Assembly (NCBI RefSeq): GCF_020852455.1
Contig: NZ_JADZAT010000025.1
Coordinates: forward strand, 1 to 50,318
Source: Novosphingobium sp.
GTDB taxonomy: Bacteria > Pseudomonadota > Alphaproteobacteria > Sphingomonadales > Sphingomonadaceae
Length of the DNA stretch: 50,318 nucleotides
Reading direction: 5' to 3'
Positions 9,126 to 16,716 of the stretch are shown here, in pieces (position 1 is the first letter of the stretch; each line of letters begins with the position of its first letter). Made by a program: the position numbers and the translations under genes. The notes below the pieces were generated by a model, which was not told the origin of the DNA, did not search any database, and saw only the letters and a program-made list of their open reading frames with translations.

Positions 9126-10235
9126 TTGGCCCATTCCCCTTCGATCTGGTTGACGATTGTCGCTTTCCTCCTGCTGCTCGGTCCGCTGATCGTGATCCAC
9201 GAGCTGGGCCATTACCTGGCCGGGCGCTGGTGCGGCGTGCGGGCAGAGACGTTCTCGGTCGGGTTCGGCAAGGAGCTGTGGCACCGGATCGACAAGCGCG
9301 GCACCCGCTGGCGGATCGCGGCTTTCCCGCTGGGCGGCTATGTGCAGTTTGCCGGTGATGCTGATCCCTCGAGCAGGCCCGACGCGAGCCTGGCCGATCG
9401 CCCGGCTGACGAGCTGAAAGGCACCATGCCCGGTGCGCCGCTGTGGCAGCGGGCGTTTATCGTGCTGGCCGGGCCGCTGGCCAACCTGCTGACCGCCGTG
9501 CTGATCTTTGCCGGTTTCGCGATGGCCTATGGCGTGCCCTCGATTCCGCCGGTGGTGGGCGATTTTGCCGAGCAATCGGCCGCCAAGGCCGCCGGGATCC
9601 AGCTTGGCGACCGGATCGAGCGTATCGATGGCGCCGATATCGAAGACTTCACCCAAATCGCGCAGCGCGTCGCGCTCTATCCGGGGCAGACCGTGGTGGT
9701 CTCGCTCGATCGCGCCGGGCGCAAGATCGAAATTCCGGTCAAGCTGGCACTGGATGTGCGCAAGGACGAATTCGGCAATGAGATCCGGCGCGGGCTGCTG
9801 GGCATCGCGGCTGGTTCGCGGCCCGAATTCACCCCGGTTGACCCGCTCAGAGCATTGGGTTTCGGGGTAATTTCCAGCGTGGATCAGGTCCGCATGATGG
9901 CGATCGGGCTGAAGCAGATCGTCGTCGGCGAACGCTCGGTCCGCGAGATGGGCGGGCTGCCCAAAGTGGCCAAATTCTCGGGCGAAATGCTGTCGCTGGG
10001 CTGGCTGGAGTTCACCGGCTTCGCCGCGCTGATCTCAATTAATTTGGCATTCATCAACCTGCTGCCAATCCCCACGCTCGACGGTGGGCACCTGGCGATC
10101 TATGCCGCGGAAGCAGTCCGCCGCAAGCCGCTGGGCATCCGCAGTCAGGAACTGGCGTTCCGTCTGGGCATGGCCTTCGTGCTGGCCTTTGCGGTCTTCG
10201 TCACCTTGAACGACCTGGCACAGATGTTTCTGTGA
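9126..10235 (+). CDS. rseP: RIP metalloprotease RseP
   Basis: Site-2 protease, about 369 residues, which cleaves membrane-embedded anti-sigma factors and signal-peptide remnants. The zinc motif HELGH is at residues 25-29 in the first membrane helix. A PDZ domain follows (AAGIQLGDRIERIDG) and then the second catalytic motif PTLDGG. The likely start is a TTG 1 bp after the dxr stop, as longer frames run back into dxr. That rare start with close coupling suggests low, dxr-dependent expression. It is conserved next to bamA. Confidence 0.96.
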   Translation: MAHSPSIWLTIVAFLLLLGPLIVIHELGHYLAGRWCGVRAETFSVGFGKELWHRIDKRGTRWRIAAFPLGGYVQFAGDADPSSRPDASLADRPADELKGTMPGAPLWQRAFIVLAGPLANLLTAVLIFAGFAMAYGVPSIPPVVGDFAEQSAAKAAGIQLGDRIERIDGADIEDFTQIAQRVALYPGQTVVVSLDRAGRKIEIPVKLALDVRKDEFGNEIRRGLLGIAAGSRPEFTPVDPLRALGFGVISSVDQVRMMAIGLKQIVVGERSVREMGGLPKVAKFSGEMLSLGWLEFTGFAALISINLAFINLLPIPTLDGGHLAIYAAEAVRRKPLGIRSQELAFRLGMAFVLAFAVFVTLNDLAQMFL

Positions 10236-10384
10236 TCGGAAACGGGCCAAAAGGACTGATAACTGCGGATGGTTGCAGCGACTCTGCTTGATCGGATTGT
10301 GCGCTTCGGGCAGAGGGCAGCGACATCTATTCTGGCTGCGGGTGTGTCCCGGGCAGCTTCACTTTGACGGGAACGACCGTGCCG

Positions 10385-13042
10385 ATGAATTCCAGCCTTT
10401 CCGATCATAGCCAGAACGCTCCTGCGGGGCTGCGCCTTGCCATTGCCCTGCTGGGCAGCTCGGTGCTGGCCGGTGTGCCGCAGACGGCGCTGGCCCAGGC
10501 CGGTGCTCAGCCGGCGCCGGTTGCTCCGGTGGCGGCTCCGGCTCCGGCGGCCGATGTGATCCAGTCGATCACCGTCAATGGCGCCCAGCGGCTTGAGCCT
10601 GATACGATCCGTTCGTACATCAAGATGCGGATCGGCCAGCCCTATAGCCAGGCCGCAGCCGACCAGGTGCTGAAGGACCTGTTCGCGACCGAGCTGTTTT
10701 CGGACGTCAAGGTTTCGAACAACGCCGGGGCGGTGGTGATTGAGGTCAAGGAAAACCCGGTGATCAACCGGATCATCCTTGAAGGCAACAAGCGGATCAA
10801 GAACGACAAGATCCTGCCTGAAATCAAGCTGGCCCCGCGCCAGATCTTCACCCGCTCCAAGGTCCGCGCCGACGTTTCGCGGATCATCGAATTGTACAAG
10901 CGCCAGGGCCGCTTCGCCGCGTCGGTCGAACCCAAGATGGTGTTGCTTGACCAGAACCGCATCGATATCGTCTTCGAAATCAACGAAGGCCCCAAGTCGA
11001 AGGTGCGGATGATCAACGTCATCGGCAACGAGGCTTTTTCGGACAATGAGCTGAAAGGCGAAATGTTCACCAAGGAGGCCCGCTTCTCGCGGCTGTTCTC
11101 TTCGGGCACGACTTATGACCCTGATCGGATGGCCTTTGACCAGCAGAAGCTGCGCCAGTTCTATCTGACCAAGGGCTATGCCGATTTCCGCGTGGTTTCG
11201 GCGGTTGCCGAACTGACCCCGGACAAGAAGGACTTTATCCTGACCTACGTGGTCGAGGAAGGTCCGCGTTACAAGTTCGGTGACGTCAAGGTCGAAAGCC
11301 AGCTGCGCGATTTCGATGGTGAACGCCTGGCCAGCCAGCTGCCGATGAAGAAGGGCGACTGGTACAACGCCAAGCTGGTCGAGGATACGATCGAGCGGCT
11401 CAACGAAACGCTGGGTGCGTTCGGCTATGCCTTCGCCGACGTGCGCCCCGACTATGCCCGCAACAAGGACGAGCTGACCATGGGTCTGACGTTCGAGATT
11501 GCCGAGGCCCCGCGCGTCTATGTCGAGCGGATCGACGTTAACGGCAATACGCTGACCCAGGACAAGGTGGTTCGGCGCGAATTCCGCCTGGCCGAAGGCG
11601 ACGCGTTCAACTCGCTGCAGGTCAAGCGCTCGACCGCGCGCATCAATTCGCTGGGCTATTTCCAGGAAAAGTTCGAGGTTGAGCAGAAGGGCGGCTCCGC
11701 GCCCGACCGGATCGTGCTTGAAGCCAATGTCGAGGAAAAGCCCACCGGGCAGCTTCAGCTTTCGGCTGGCTATTCCAGCCTTGAAAAGCTGATCTTCCAG
11801 GGATCGGTCGAGCAGCGCAACTTCCGCGGTCGCGGCCAGACGATCGGGCTTAATCTGGCCTATTCGCAGTATTCGAAGCAGATCGACGTCAGCTTCACCG
11901 AACCCTACCTGTTTGACCGCAACGTCTCGACCGCGGTCAACATCTATCGCCGCGATCTGAATAGCTTCAACTACCTCAATTCGAACCGCAACACGATCTA
12001 CAAGCAGACCACCACCGGTCTGCAGATCCGGGCCGGGGTGCCGCTGACTGAATATGTTTCGTTCGTCGGCAGCTACACGCTGAACTTCGATGACGTGACG
12101 GTTGATCCCTCGCTCTACTATTCGACCCGCCAGAACCCGCCGCTGTCGGAATGCGACCCGCTGATTGCCGGGCGCTATCTGTGCGACGCGCTGGGCAAGC
12201 GGACCAGCTCGATCCTGGGCATGACGCTGATCTACGATTCGCTCGACAACCGCATGCGTCCCTCGCGCGGGCGTTCGGCATCGATCACCGGCGAATTCGC
12301 CGGGCTGGGCGGTTCGGTCAAATATGCCCGCGTGCGCGGCAACGCGGCGCAATATTTCCCGGTTGGCGGCGGCTTCATCTTCTCGGTCAAGGCCGAGGGC
12401 GGCGCGATCTTCCCGCTCAACGATCTGGGCAATGCGGCCAACGGGGTGGATGATGTCCGCCTGACCGACCGCTTCTATCTGGGCGAACCGCAGATGCGCG
12501 GCTTCGACATTCGCGGCCTTGGTCCGCGCGTGATCCGCAAGCCGTTCGACACGGTCAACAACGTCTTCATCGAAGACCGCGACCAGTGGAGCGATGACGC
12601 GATCGGCGGACACTATTACTACCTGGCCCATGCCGAGCTTGAAATTCCGCTGGGTTCGGGCGCCAAGGAAATGGGGCTGCGGCCGTCGATCTTCCTCGAT
12701 GCCGGTGCGGTCTGGGGGATTACCTCACCCAATCCGCTGCCGCTGACCTTCCCCTATACCCAGGTTTGCAATGGCGTGACCACCACCGGCTATGCCACCA
12801 GCCAGGCCGGTGTGCCGACGCTGCCGGCAACCTGCACCGGCACCGGCGATACCGTTGTAGGCGGTACGCCGTTCCGCGAATTCTTCCTGGGCAACTCGGC
12901 CAAGCCGCGCGTTGCCGTGGGCATCGGCGTGAACTGGAATTCGCCGTTCGGGCCCTTCCGCATCGACTTTGCCAAGACCCTGCTCAAGGTTGATGGCGAT
13001 GACACCAAGTCCTTCACATTCAACGTAGGAACCCAATTCTGA
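10385..13042 (+). CDS. bamA: Outer membrane protein assembly factor BamA
   Basis: BamA, about 885 residues, the core of the beta-barrel assembly machine. A signal peptide ends near ALAQA, followed by a Pro/Ala linker, five POTRA repeats (the first begins IQSITVNGAQRLEPDTIR) and a C-terminal 16-strand barrel. The barrel contains the MRGFDIRGLGPR loop-6 motif (RGF) and ends in Phe, as barrel proteins do. I chose the ATG at 10385; a GTG at 10379 and a TTG at 10364 are possible. The 149-bp gap after rseP may hold its own promoter, but I could not identify one. Confidence 0.97.
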   Translation: MNSSLSDHSQNAPAGLRLAIALLGSSVLAGVPQTALAQAGAQPAPVAPVAAPAPAADVIQSITVNGAQRLEPDTIRSYIKMRIGQPYSQAAADQVLKDLFATELFSDVKVSNNAGAVVIEVKENPVINRIILEGNKRIKNDKILPEIKLAPRQIFTRSKVRADVSRIIELYKRQGRFAASVEPKMVLLDQNRIDIVFEINEGPKSKVRMINVIGNEAFSDNELKGEMFTKEARFSRLFSSGTTYDPDRMAFDQQKLRQFYLTKGYADFRVVSAVAELTPDKKDFILTYVVEEGPRYKFGDVKVESQLRDFDGERLASQLPMKKGDWYNAKLVEDTIERLNETLGAFGYAFADVRPDYARNKDELTMGLTFEIAEAPRVYVERIDVNGNTLTQDKVVRREFRLAEGDAFNSLQVKRSTARINSLGYFQEKFEVEQKGGSAPDRIVLEANVEEKPTGQLQLSAGYSSLEKLIFQGSVEQRNFRGRGQTIGLNLAYSQYSKQIDVSFTEPYLFDRNVSTAVNIYRRDLNSFNYLNSNRNTIYKQTTTGLQIRAGVPLTEYVSFVGSYTLNFDDVTVDPSLYYSTRQNPPLSECDPLIAGRYLCDALGKRTSSILGMTLIYDSLDNRMRPSRGRSASITGEFAGLGGSVKYARVRGNAAQYFPVGGGFIFSVKAEGGAIFPLNDLGNAANGVDDVRLTDRFYLGEPQMRGFDIRGLGPRVIRKPFDTVNNVFIEDRDQWSDDAIGGHYYYLAHAELEIPLGSGAKEMGLRPSIFLDAGAVWGITSPNPLPLTFPYTQVCNGVTTTGYATSQAGVPTLPATCTGTGDTVVGGTPFREFFLGNSAKPRVAVGIGVNWNSPFGPFRIDFAKTLLKVDGDDTKSFTFNVGTQF

Positions 13043-13797
13043 TGACCAAGATTCTCTCCACCGTGGCAGGCCTGGCCATGGCTCTGGCGCTGTCGGCCGC
13101 TCCGGCTCAGGCGCAGGCCGCGAAGAAGCCCGCCACTGCACCCGCGCCGGCTGCCGCCAATGCCGCACCGCGCGCCACTCTGCTGCCGGGCGTCGGCACC
13201 GCCGATCTCGACGGCGCGGTTGCCAACTCCAACGCCTACCGTGCGGCTGCCCAGCAGCGTTCGAGCGTTTACAAGCCGACCTATGATGCGGCCCAGGCGC
13301 GCGCCAAGCAGTATGACACCCAGATCAAGCCGTTGCTTGACCAGCTGAATGCCGACATCGCGGCCAAGAAGCCCGATGCCCAGCTTCAGCAGCAGGCTGT
13401 TGCGATCCAGAAGCTGCAGAACCAGGGCGAAGCCGAAATCAAGCAGATGCTTGCCCCGATCCAGCAGTCGGAAGACTATGTGATCGAACAGATCACCGAC
13501 AAGCTGCCGCAGGCCGTGCAGAACGCCCTGAGCAAGCGTGGGATCACCCTGCTGCTGACCCCGGGCTCGGTGCTGGTTGCCGCGCCGCAGTATGATATCA
13601 CTGGCGCGATCGTGGCCGAACTCAACGTGCTGGTTCCTTCGGTCCAGATCACCCCGCCGGCTGGCTGGCAGCCGCGCCGGGTGCGCGAACAGCAGGCCGC
13701 GCAGCAACAGCAGGCCGCCGGCGCCCAGCCGCGTCCGGCTGGCACTCCGGCTCCGGCCCCGGCCAAGCCGGCTGGTCCGCAGCCCGAAGGCCGCTAA
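13042..13797 (+). CDS. skp: OmpH/Skp family periplasmic chaperone
   Basis: 251 residues. A cleavable signal peptide (ending near APAQAQA), then a long helical region with heptad-like Lys/Gln/Glu content, as in the Skp tentacles that hold unfolded outer-membrane proteins. It is longer than E. coli Skp (161) because of a Pro/Ala/Gln-rich tail of about 50 residues. Its ATG overlaps the bamA TGA by one base, so chaperone and assembly machine are translationally coupled. lpxD, which usually follows, is absent. Confidence 0.9.
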   Translation: MTKILSTVAGLAMALALSAAPAQAQAAKKPATAPAPAAANAAPRATLLPGVGTADLDGAVANSNAYRAAAQQRSSVYKPTYDAAQARAKQYDTQIKPLLDQLNADIAAKKPDAQLQQQAVAIQKLQNQGEAEIKQMLAPIQQSEDYVIEQITDKLPQAVQNALSKRGITLLLTPGSVLVAAPQYDITGAIVAELNVLVPSVQITPPAGWQPRRVREQQAAQQQQAAGAQPRPAGTPAPAPAKPAGPQPEGR

Positions 13798-13817
13798 GCC
13801 AGGGCAAGGGGCAGGCG

Positions 13818-14279
13818 ATGAGCGAAGCAGCAGCGGCCGGATCTTCGGCCTATGACATTCCGAAGATCCTGGCCGCGCTGCCGCATCGCTATCCGATGCT
13901 GCTGGTCGATCGGGTGATCGAAGTCGGTGAGGAAGCGATTACCGCAGTCAAGGCGGTCAGCTTCAACGAAGGCTTCTTTCAGGGACACTTCCCGGGCCGC
14001 CCGATCATGCCGGGCGTGTTGCAGATCGAAGCCCTGGCCCAGGCTGCGGGCATCCTAGCGATCGAAAGCCTGGGCCTGGCCGGAACCGGCAAGCTGGTCT
14101 ATTTCATGGCGATCGAGGAAGCCAAGTTCCGCGCCCCTGTGGAACCGGGCGTGCTGTTGCAGCTTGAAGCCGGCTTTGTGCAGAAGCGTTCGCGGGTCTG
14201 CAAATTCTGGGGCAAGGCTTCGGTTGATGGCAAGGTGACCTGTGAAGTGCAGTTCACTGCGATGATAGCTGATAGCTGA
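13818..14279 (+). CDS. fabZ: 3-hydroxyacyl-ACP dehydratase FabZ
   Basis: Hot-dog-fold dehydratase of fatty acid elongation, 153 residues. The catalytic His is in [11 protein letters not shown] and the Glu in the following [10 protein letters not shown]; the N-terminal [12 protein letters not shown] is typical. In most Gram-negatives fabZ is flanked by lpxD and lpxA; here it directly follows skp and is followed by rpmE. Confidence 0.97.
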   Translation: MSEAAAAGSSAYDIPKILAALPHRYPMLLVDRVIEVGEEAITAVKAVSFNEGFFQGHFPGRPIMPGVLQIEALAQAAGILAIESLGLAGTGKLVYFMAIEEAKFRAPVEPGVLLQLEAGFVQKRSRVCKFWGKASVDGKVTCEVQFTAMIADS

Positions 14280-14360
14280 GTTGGGAGCTGCGGTACTCGC
14301 ATCCGCCGAAACACTGGACAAATCGAAATTGCGCGGCTAAGCGCGCCGCTTCTGTTTCCA

Positions 14361-14378
14361 GGCCGGTCGGAACCGGCC
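14361..14378 (+). promoter_or_regulatory. GC-rich hairpin in the rpmE leader
   Basis: GGCCGGT (14361-14367) and ACCGGCC (14372-14378) make a perfect 7-bp stem with a CGGA loop, ending 19 nt before the rpmE ATG. The Shine-Dalgarno region is weak (GAAAGACGA), so the hairpin is well placed to influence initiation. It may be an autoregulatory leader, but this is inference. Confidence 0.45.
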
Positions 14379-14397
14379 GCTAGCGAAAGACGATCCG

Positions 14398-14625
14398 ATG
14401 AAGGCCGATATCCATCCCGACTATCACATGATCAAGGTGCAGATGACCGATGGCACCGTGTTCGAAACCCGCTCCACCTGGGGCAAGGAAGGCGACACGC
14501 TGGCACTGGAAATCGATCCCACTTCGCACCCGGCATGGACCGGCGGGACCCGTCAGCTTGACCAGGGTGGCCGCGTGGCGCAGTTCAACAAGCGCTTCGG
14601 TGGGCTTACGCTCAAGGCGAACTGA
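14398..14625 (+). CDS. rpmE: 50S ribosomal protein bL31, zinc-independent form
   Basis: Ribosomal protein L31, 75 residues. [10 protein letters not shown] at the start and [13 protein letters not shown] near the end are typical. It has no cysteine, so it lacks the zinc-binding CxxC pairs of the C+ form; this is a C- protein, commonly the main L31 in alphaproteobacteria. It is preceded by a 118-bp leader with a hairpin and followed by a strong bidirectional terminator. Confidence 0.96.
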   Translation: MKADIHPDYHMIKVQMTDGTVFETRSTWGKEGDTLALEIDPTSHPAWTGGTRQLDQGGRVAQFNKRFGGLTLKAN

Positions 14626-14645
14626 GCCTTCCGGCTCGGCAAAGA

Positions 14646-14675
14646 AAAAGGGCGGCCTTGCGGGGCCGCCCTTTT
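14646..14675. terminator. Bidirectional terminator between rpmE and the PilZ gene
   Basis: GGGCGGCC (14650-14657) pairs with GGCCGCCC (14664-14671), flanked by AAAA on the left and TTTT on the right, so it can end transcription from both sides. The two genes converge on it. Confidence 0.9.
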
Positions 14676-14697
14676 CGTATCCACTTGTGCCGAAGTT

Positions 14698-15045
14698 TTA
14701 TTCGCAGGCAATCTCGCGCGCTTCGGCATCGCTGATCGGGCGCAGGAATTCGACCCCGCCCATGCCATCGCGGGCCCAGCGCACCACCGCCTGGATCGAC
14801 CAATCGCTGGTCAGCTGCACAGTCACGAACATGCCGGTTCGCAGCCAGGTGGCATCGCAGACAAGGCTGCAGCCGAACACCGAAACGTCGCGAACGCGGG
14901 CGCGAATACGTTCTCCGCTTGATGAGCGGATGGTTGCCACAGCTTCAGCGATCCTGCGCGAAACACGGCGTGTGTTGGGCCGCGCCGATGCGGCTTCCAG
15001 CTTGTCAATCTTGGCCTTTGCAACCACCAGTCGGTCCCCCAGCAA
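14698..15045 (-). CDS. PilZ domain protein
   Basis: About 115 residues. The PilZ c-di-GMP-binding signature is present as RRVSRR (RxxxR) and DVSVFGCSL (D/NxSxxG), with GVEF at the end of the beta-barrel. Such single-domain proteins sense c-di-GMP; the target is not deducible. The start is uncertain: a TTG at 15045 or a GTG at 15027, the latter behind GGGGG. Convergent with rpmE. A diguanylate cyclase/phosphodiesterase is encoded at 27859-29541 in the same window. Confidence 0.85.
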   Translation of the reverse strand: MLGDRLVVAKAKIDKLEAASARPNTRRVSRRIAEAVATIRSSSGERIRARVRDVSVFGCSLVCDATWLRTGMFVTVQLTSDWSIQAVVRWARDGMGGVEFLRPISDAEAREIACE

Positions 15046-15197
15046 CGTAGTTGTCCGTAAGGCTAAGTGCAGAGGGTTAATTTTTTCTCCTCAATCCGCA
15101 CGCAGTTTGCCTGGCGGACAGTTTTCGCTTCCCTTCCACCCCGCCATGTGCAAAAGGCGCGCCCCTGCAATGCCCGTTGCGACAACTTGCGGGCCAT

Positions 15198-15275
15198 GGC
15201 GATCGTAGCTCAGTTGGTTAGAGCGCCGGTTTGTGGTACCGGAGGTCGTGGGTTCGAACCCCATCGATCGCCCCA
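15198..15275 (+). tRNA. tRNA-His (anticodon GTG)
   Basis: A complete cloverleaf with anticodon GTG at 15233-15235, acceptor stem GCGATCG (15199-15205) with CGATCGC (15265-15271), and TTCGAAC T-loop. The gene encodes the extra G at position -1 (15198), a C discriminator and the CCA end. This is the canonical bacterial His identity pair, unlike the G-1-less tRNA-His of Rhizobiales, Rhodobacterales and Caulobacterales. It lies 121 bp before ccmC. Confidence 0.97.
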
Positions 15276-15396
15276 TTTTCTGACTGTGGACTGACAGCGC
15301 ACAGCAAGTTTGTTGCTGGGCGCTTGCCCGCCGGGGGCAGGCGTGGCAGAGGGGCCGCGACCGCGCTTGCGGTTCAATGAGTCCACGAAAGCGTCC

Positions 15397-16128
15397 ATGC
15401 ACGGCTTCGCCAATCCCGCCCGTTTCCTGCGCCTGGCGCGCATGTTGACCATGCCTTTGCTGGCCATCGGCATAGCGATGATCGCGCTGTCGCTGGCCTG
15501 GGGGCTGTTTGGCGCCCCGCCTGAGAAGCTGCAGGGCGATTCGGTGCGGATCCTGTTTGTCCATGTCCCTGCCGCCTGGCTGGGGATGGGGGGATGGAGC
15601 GCAATCGCGGTTGCCAGCCTGGTCGAACTGGTCTGGCGCCACCCGCTGGCCGGGATCGGTGCGCGGGCGATCGCCTTGCCGGGGGCATTCTTTGCGCTGC
15701 TGTGCCTGGTTACCGGTTCGCTCTGGGGCCGCCCGGCCTGGGGAACCTGGTGGGTCTGGGATGGGCGGCTGACCAGCATGCTGGTGCTGTTCTTCCTCTA
15801 TTGCGCCTACATGGCACTGGCTGATGCCGCGAGCCGTGATGGGCAGGCCAATTCACGCATTCCGTCGATCTTCGGGCTGGTTGGGGCGGTCAACATCCCG
15901 ATCATCCATTATTCGGTGCTGTGGTGGAACAGCCTGCACCAGCCGCCCAGCATCACCATGGGCAAGTCCGAAATGGCGCCCGAATTCCTGTGGGGGCTGC
16001 TGGCCGCGACCGTCGGTTTCTCGCTGCTGTTCGGGGCCGTGGTGCTGATGCGGATGCGCACCATCCTGGCCGACCAGCAGGCCGAGGCGCGGCTGCGCCG
16101 CCGGGCGATGGAGGGCGACGATGTCTGA
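15397..16128 (+). CDS. ccmC: Heme exporter protein CcmC
   Basis: 243 residues, a multi-pass inner-membrane protein that loads heme onto CcmE in cytochrome c maturation system I. The tryptophan-rich heme-handling motif WGTWWVWDGRLTS is present, flanked by membrane segments, with periplasmic His in HVPAAW and HYSVLWWN. The ATG at 15397 is chosen; upstream frame from 15310 has no family-like sequence. Its stop overlaps ccmD by 8 nt. Confidence 0.96.
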   Translation: MHGFANPARFLRLARMLTMPLLAIGIAMIALSLAWGLFGAPPEKLQGDSVRILFVHVPAAWLGMGGWSAIAVASLVELVWRHPLAGIGARAIALPGAFFALLCLVTGSLWGRPAWGTWWVWDGRLTSMLVLFFLYCAYMALADAASRDGQANSRIPSIFGLVGAVNIPIIHYSVLWWNSLHQPPSITMGKSEMAPEFLWGLLAATVGFSLLFGAVVLMRMRTILADQQAEARLRRRAMEGDDV

Positions 16129-16261
16129 AGGCCTCAACCACTGGACCTTCGTGATCGCGGCCTATGCGCTGGGCGTGGCGGGAACCGCCGCGCTGGTCGC
16201 GCAAAGCTGGATTGCCATGCGCCGCGCCGAAGTGCGCCGCGAACGGAGCCGTGAACGATGA
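16121..16261 (+). CDS. ccmD: Heme exporter protein CcmD
   Basis: A 46-residue single-span membrane protein (MSEGLNHWTFVIAAYALG..., then a basic tail MRRAEVRRERSRER). CcmD helps release holo-CcmE from the CcmABC complex. It overlaps ccmC by 8 nt and its TGA overlaps the ATG of ccmE (ATGA), so its place in the operon is secure despite the small size. Confidence 0.9.
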   Translation: MSEGLNHWTFVIAAYALGVAGTAALVAQSWIAMRRAEVRRERSRER

Positions 16262-16716
16262 ATTCGCCGATCAAGGCCAAGCACCAACGCCTGGTCCTCG
16301 TCCTGGTGGCGCTGGCCGCGCTGATCGGGGCCGGACTGCTGGCCGCCTGGGCGCTGCGCAGCCAGGCCAGCTACTTTTACCTGCCCGCCGAAATGGCGGC
16401 GAACCCGCCCGAAGTGGGCCGCGCGGTGCGTCTGGGCGGGATGGTCGAAGCCGGATCGATCAAGCGCGACACGGATGGCGTCACGATCCGTTTCGTGATC
16501 ACCGATGGCAAGGCGCGGGTGCCGGTGCGCTTCAAGGGGATCGTGCCCGACCTGTTCAAGGAGAATTCGGGCGCGGTGGCCGAAGGCAAACGCGGTGCCG
16601 ATGGTGTCTTTGTGGCCGATAACCTGCTTGCCAAGCATGACGAGAAATACGTGCCGCGCGAAATGAAGGACATGACCGCCGGACAGGCGCGTCAGACGGT
16701 GGAAGAAACCAAGTGA
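16258..16716 (+). CDS. ccmE: Cytochrome c maturation protein CcmE
   Basis: Periplasmic heme chaperone, 152 residues. One N-terminal membrane anchor (residues 11-33), an OB-fold domain, and the heme-attaching His in LLAKHDEKYVP (H127, with Y131 nearby). It carries heme from CcmC to CcmF. Overlaps ccmD and ccmF by 4 nt each. Confidence 0.97.
   Translation: MNSPIKAKHQRLVLVLVALAALIGAGLLAAWALRSQASYFYLPAEMAANPPEVGRAVRLGGMVEAGSIKRDTDGVTIRFVITDGKARVPVRFKGIVPDLFKENSGAVAEGKRGADGVFVADNLLAKHDEKYVPREMKDMTAGQARQTVEETK

Noticed and set aside
10145..12631. 828-residue open frame antisense to bamA
   Set aside because: High third-position GC leaves the complementary frame open. The sequence is Asp/Val/Arg-rich without any family motif, while bamA on the other strand is certain.
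15091..15779. Minus-strand frames containing MGFEPTTSGTTNRRSNQLSYDRHG or similar
   Set aside because: Classic spurious translation of a tRNA gene, here tRNA-His, extended into ccmC antisense sequence.
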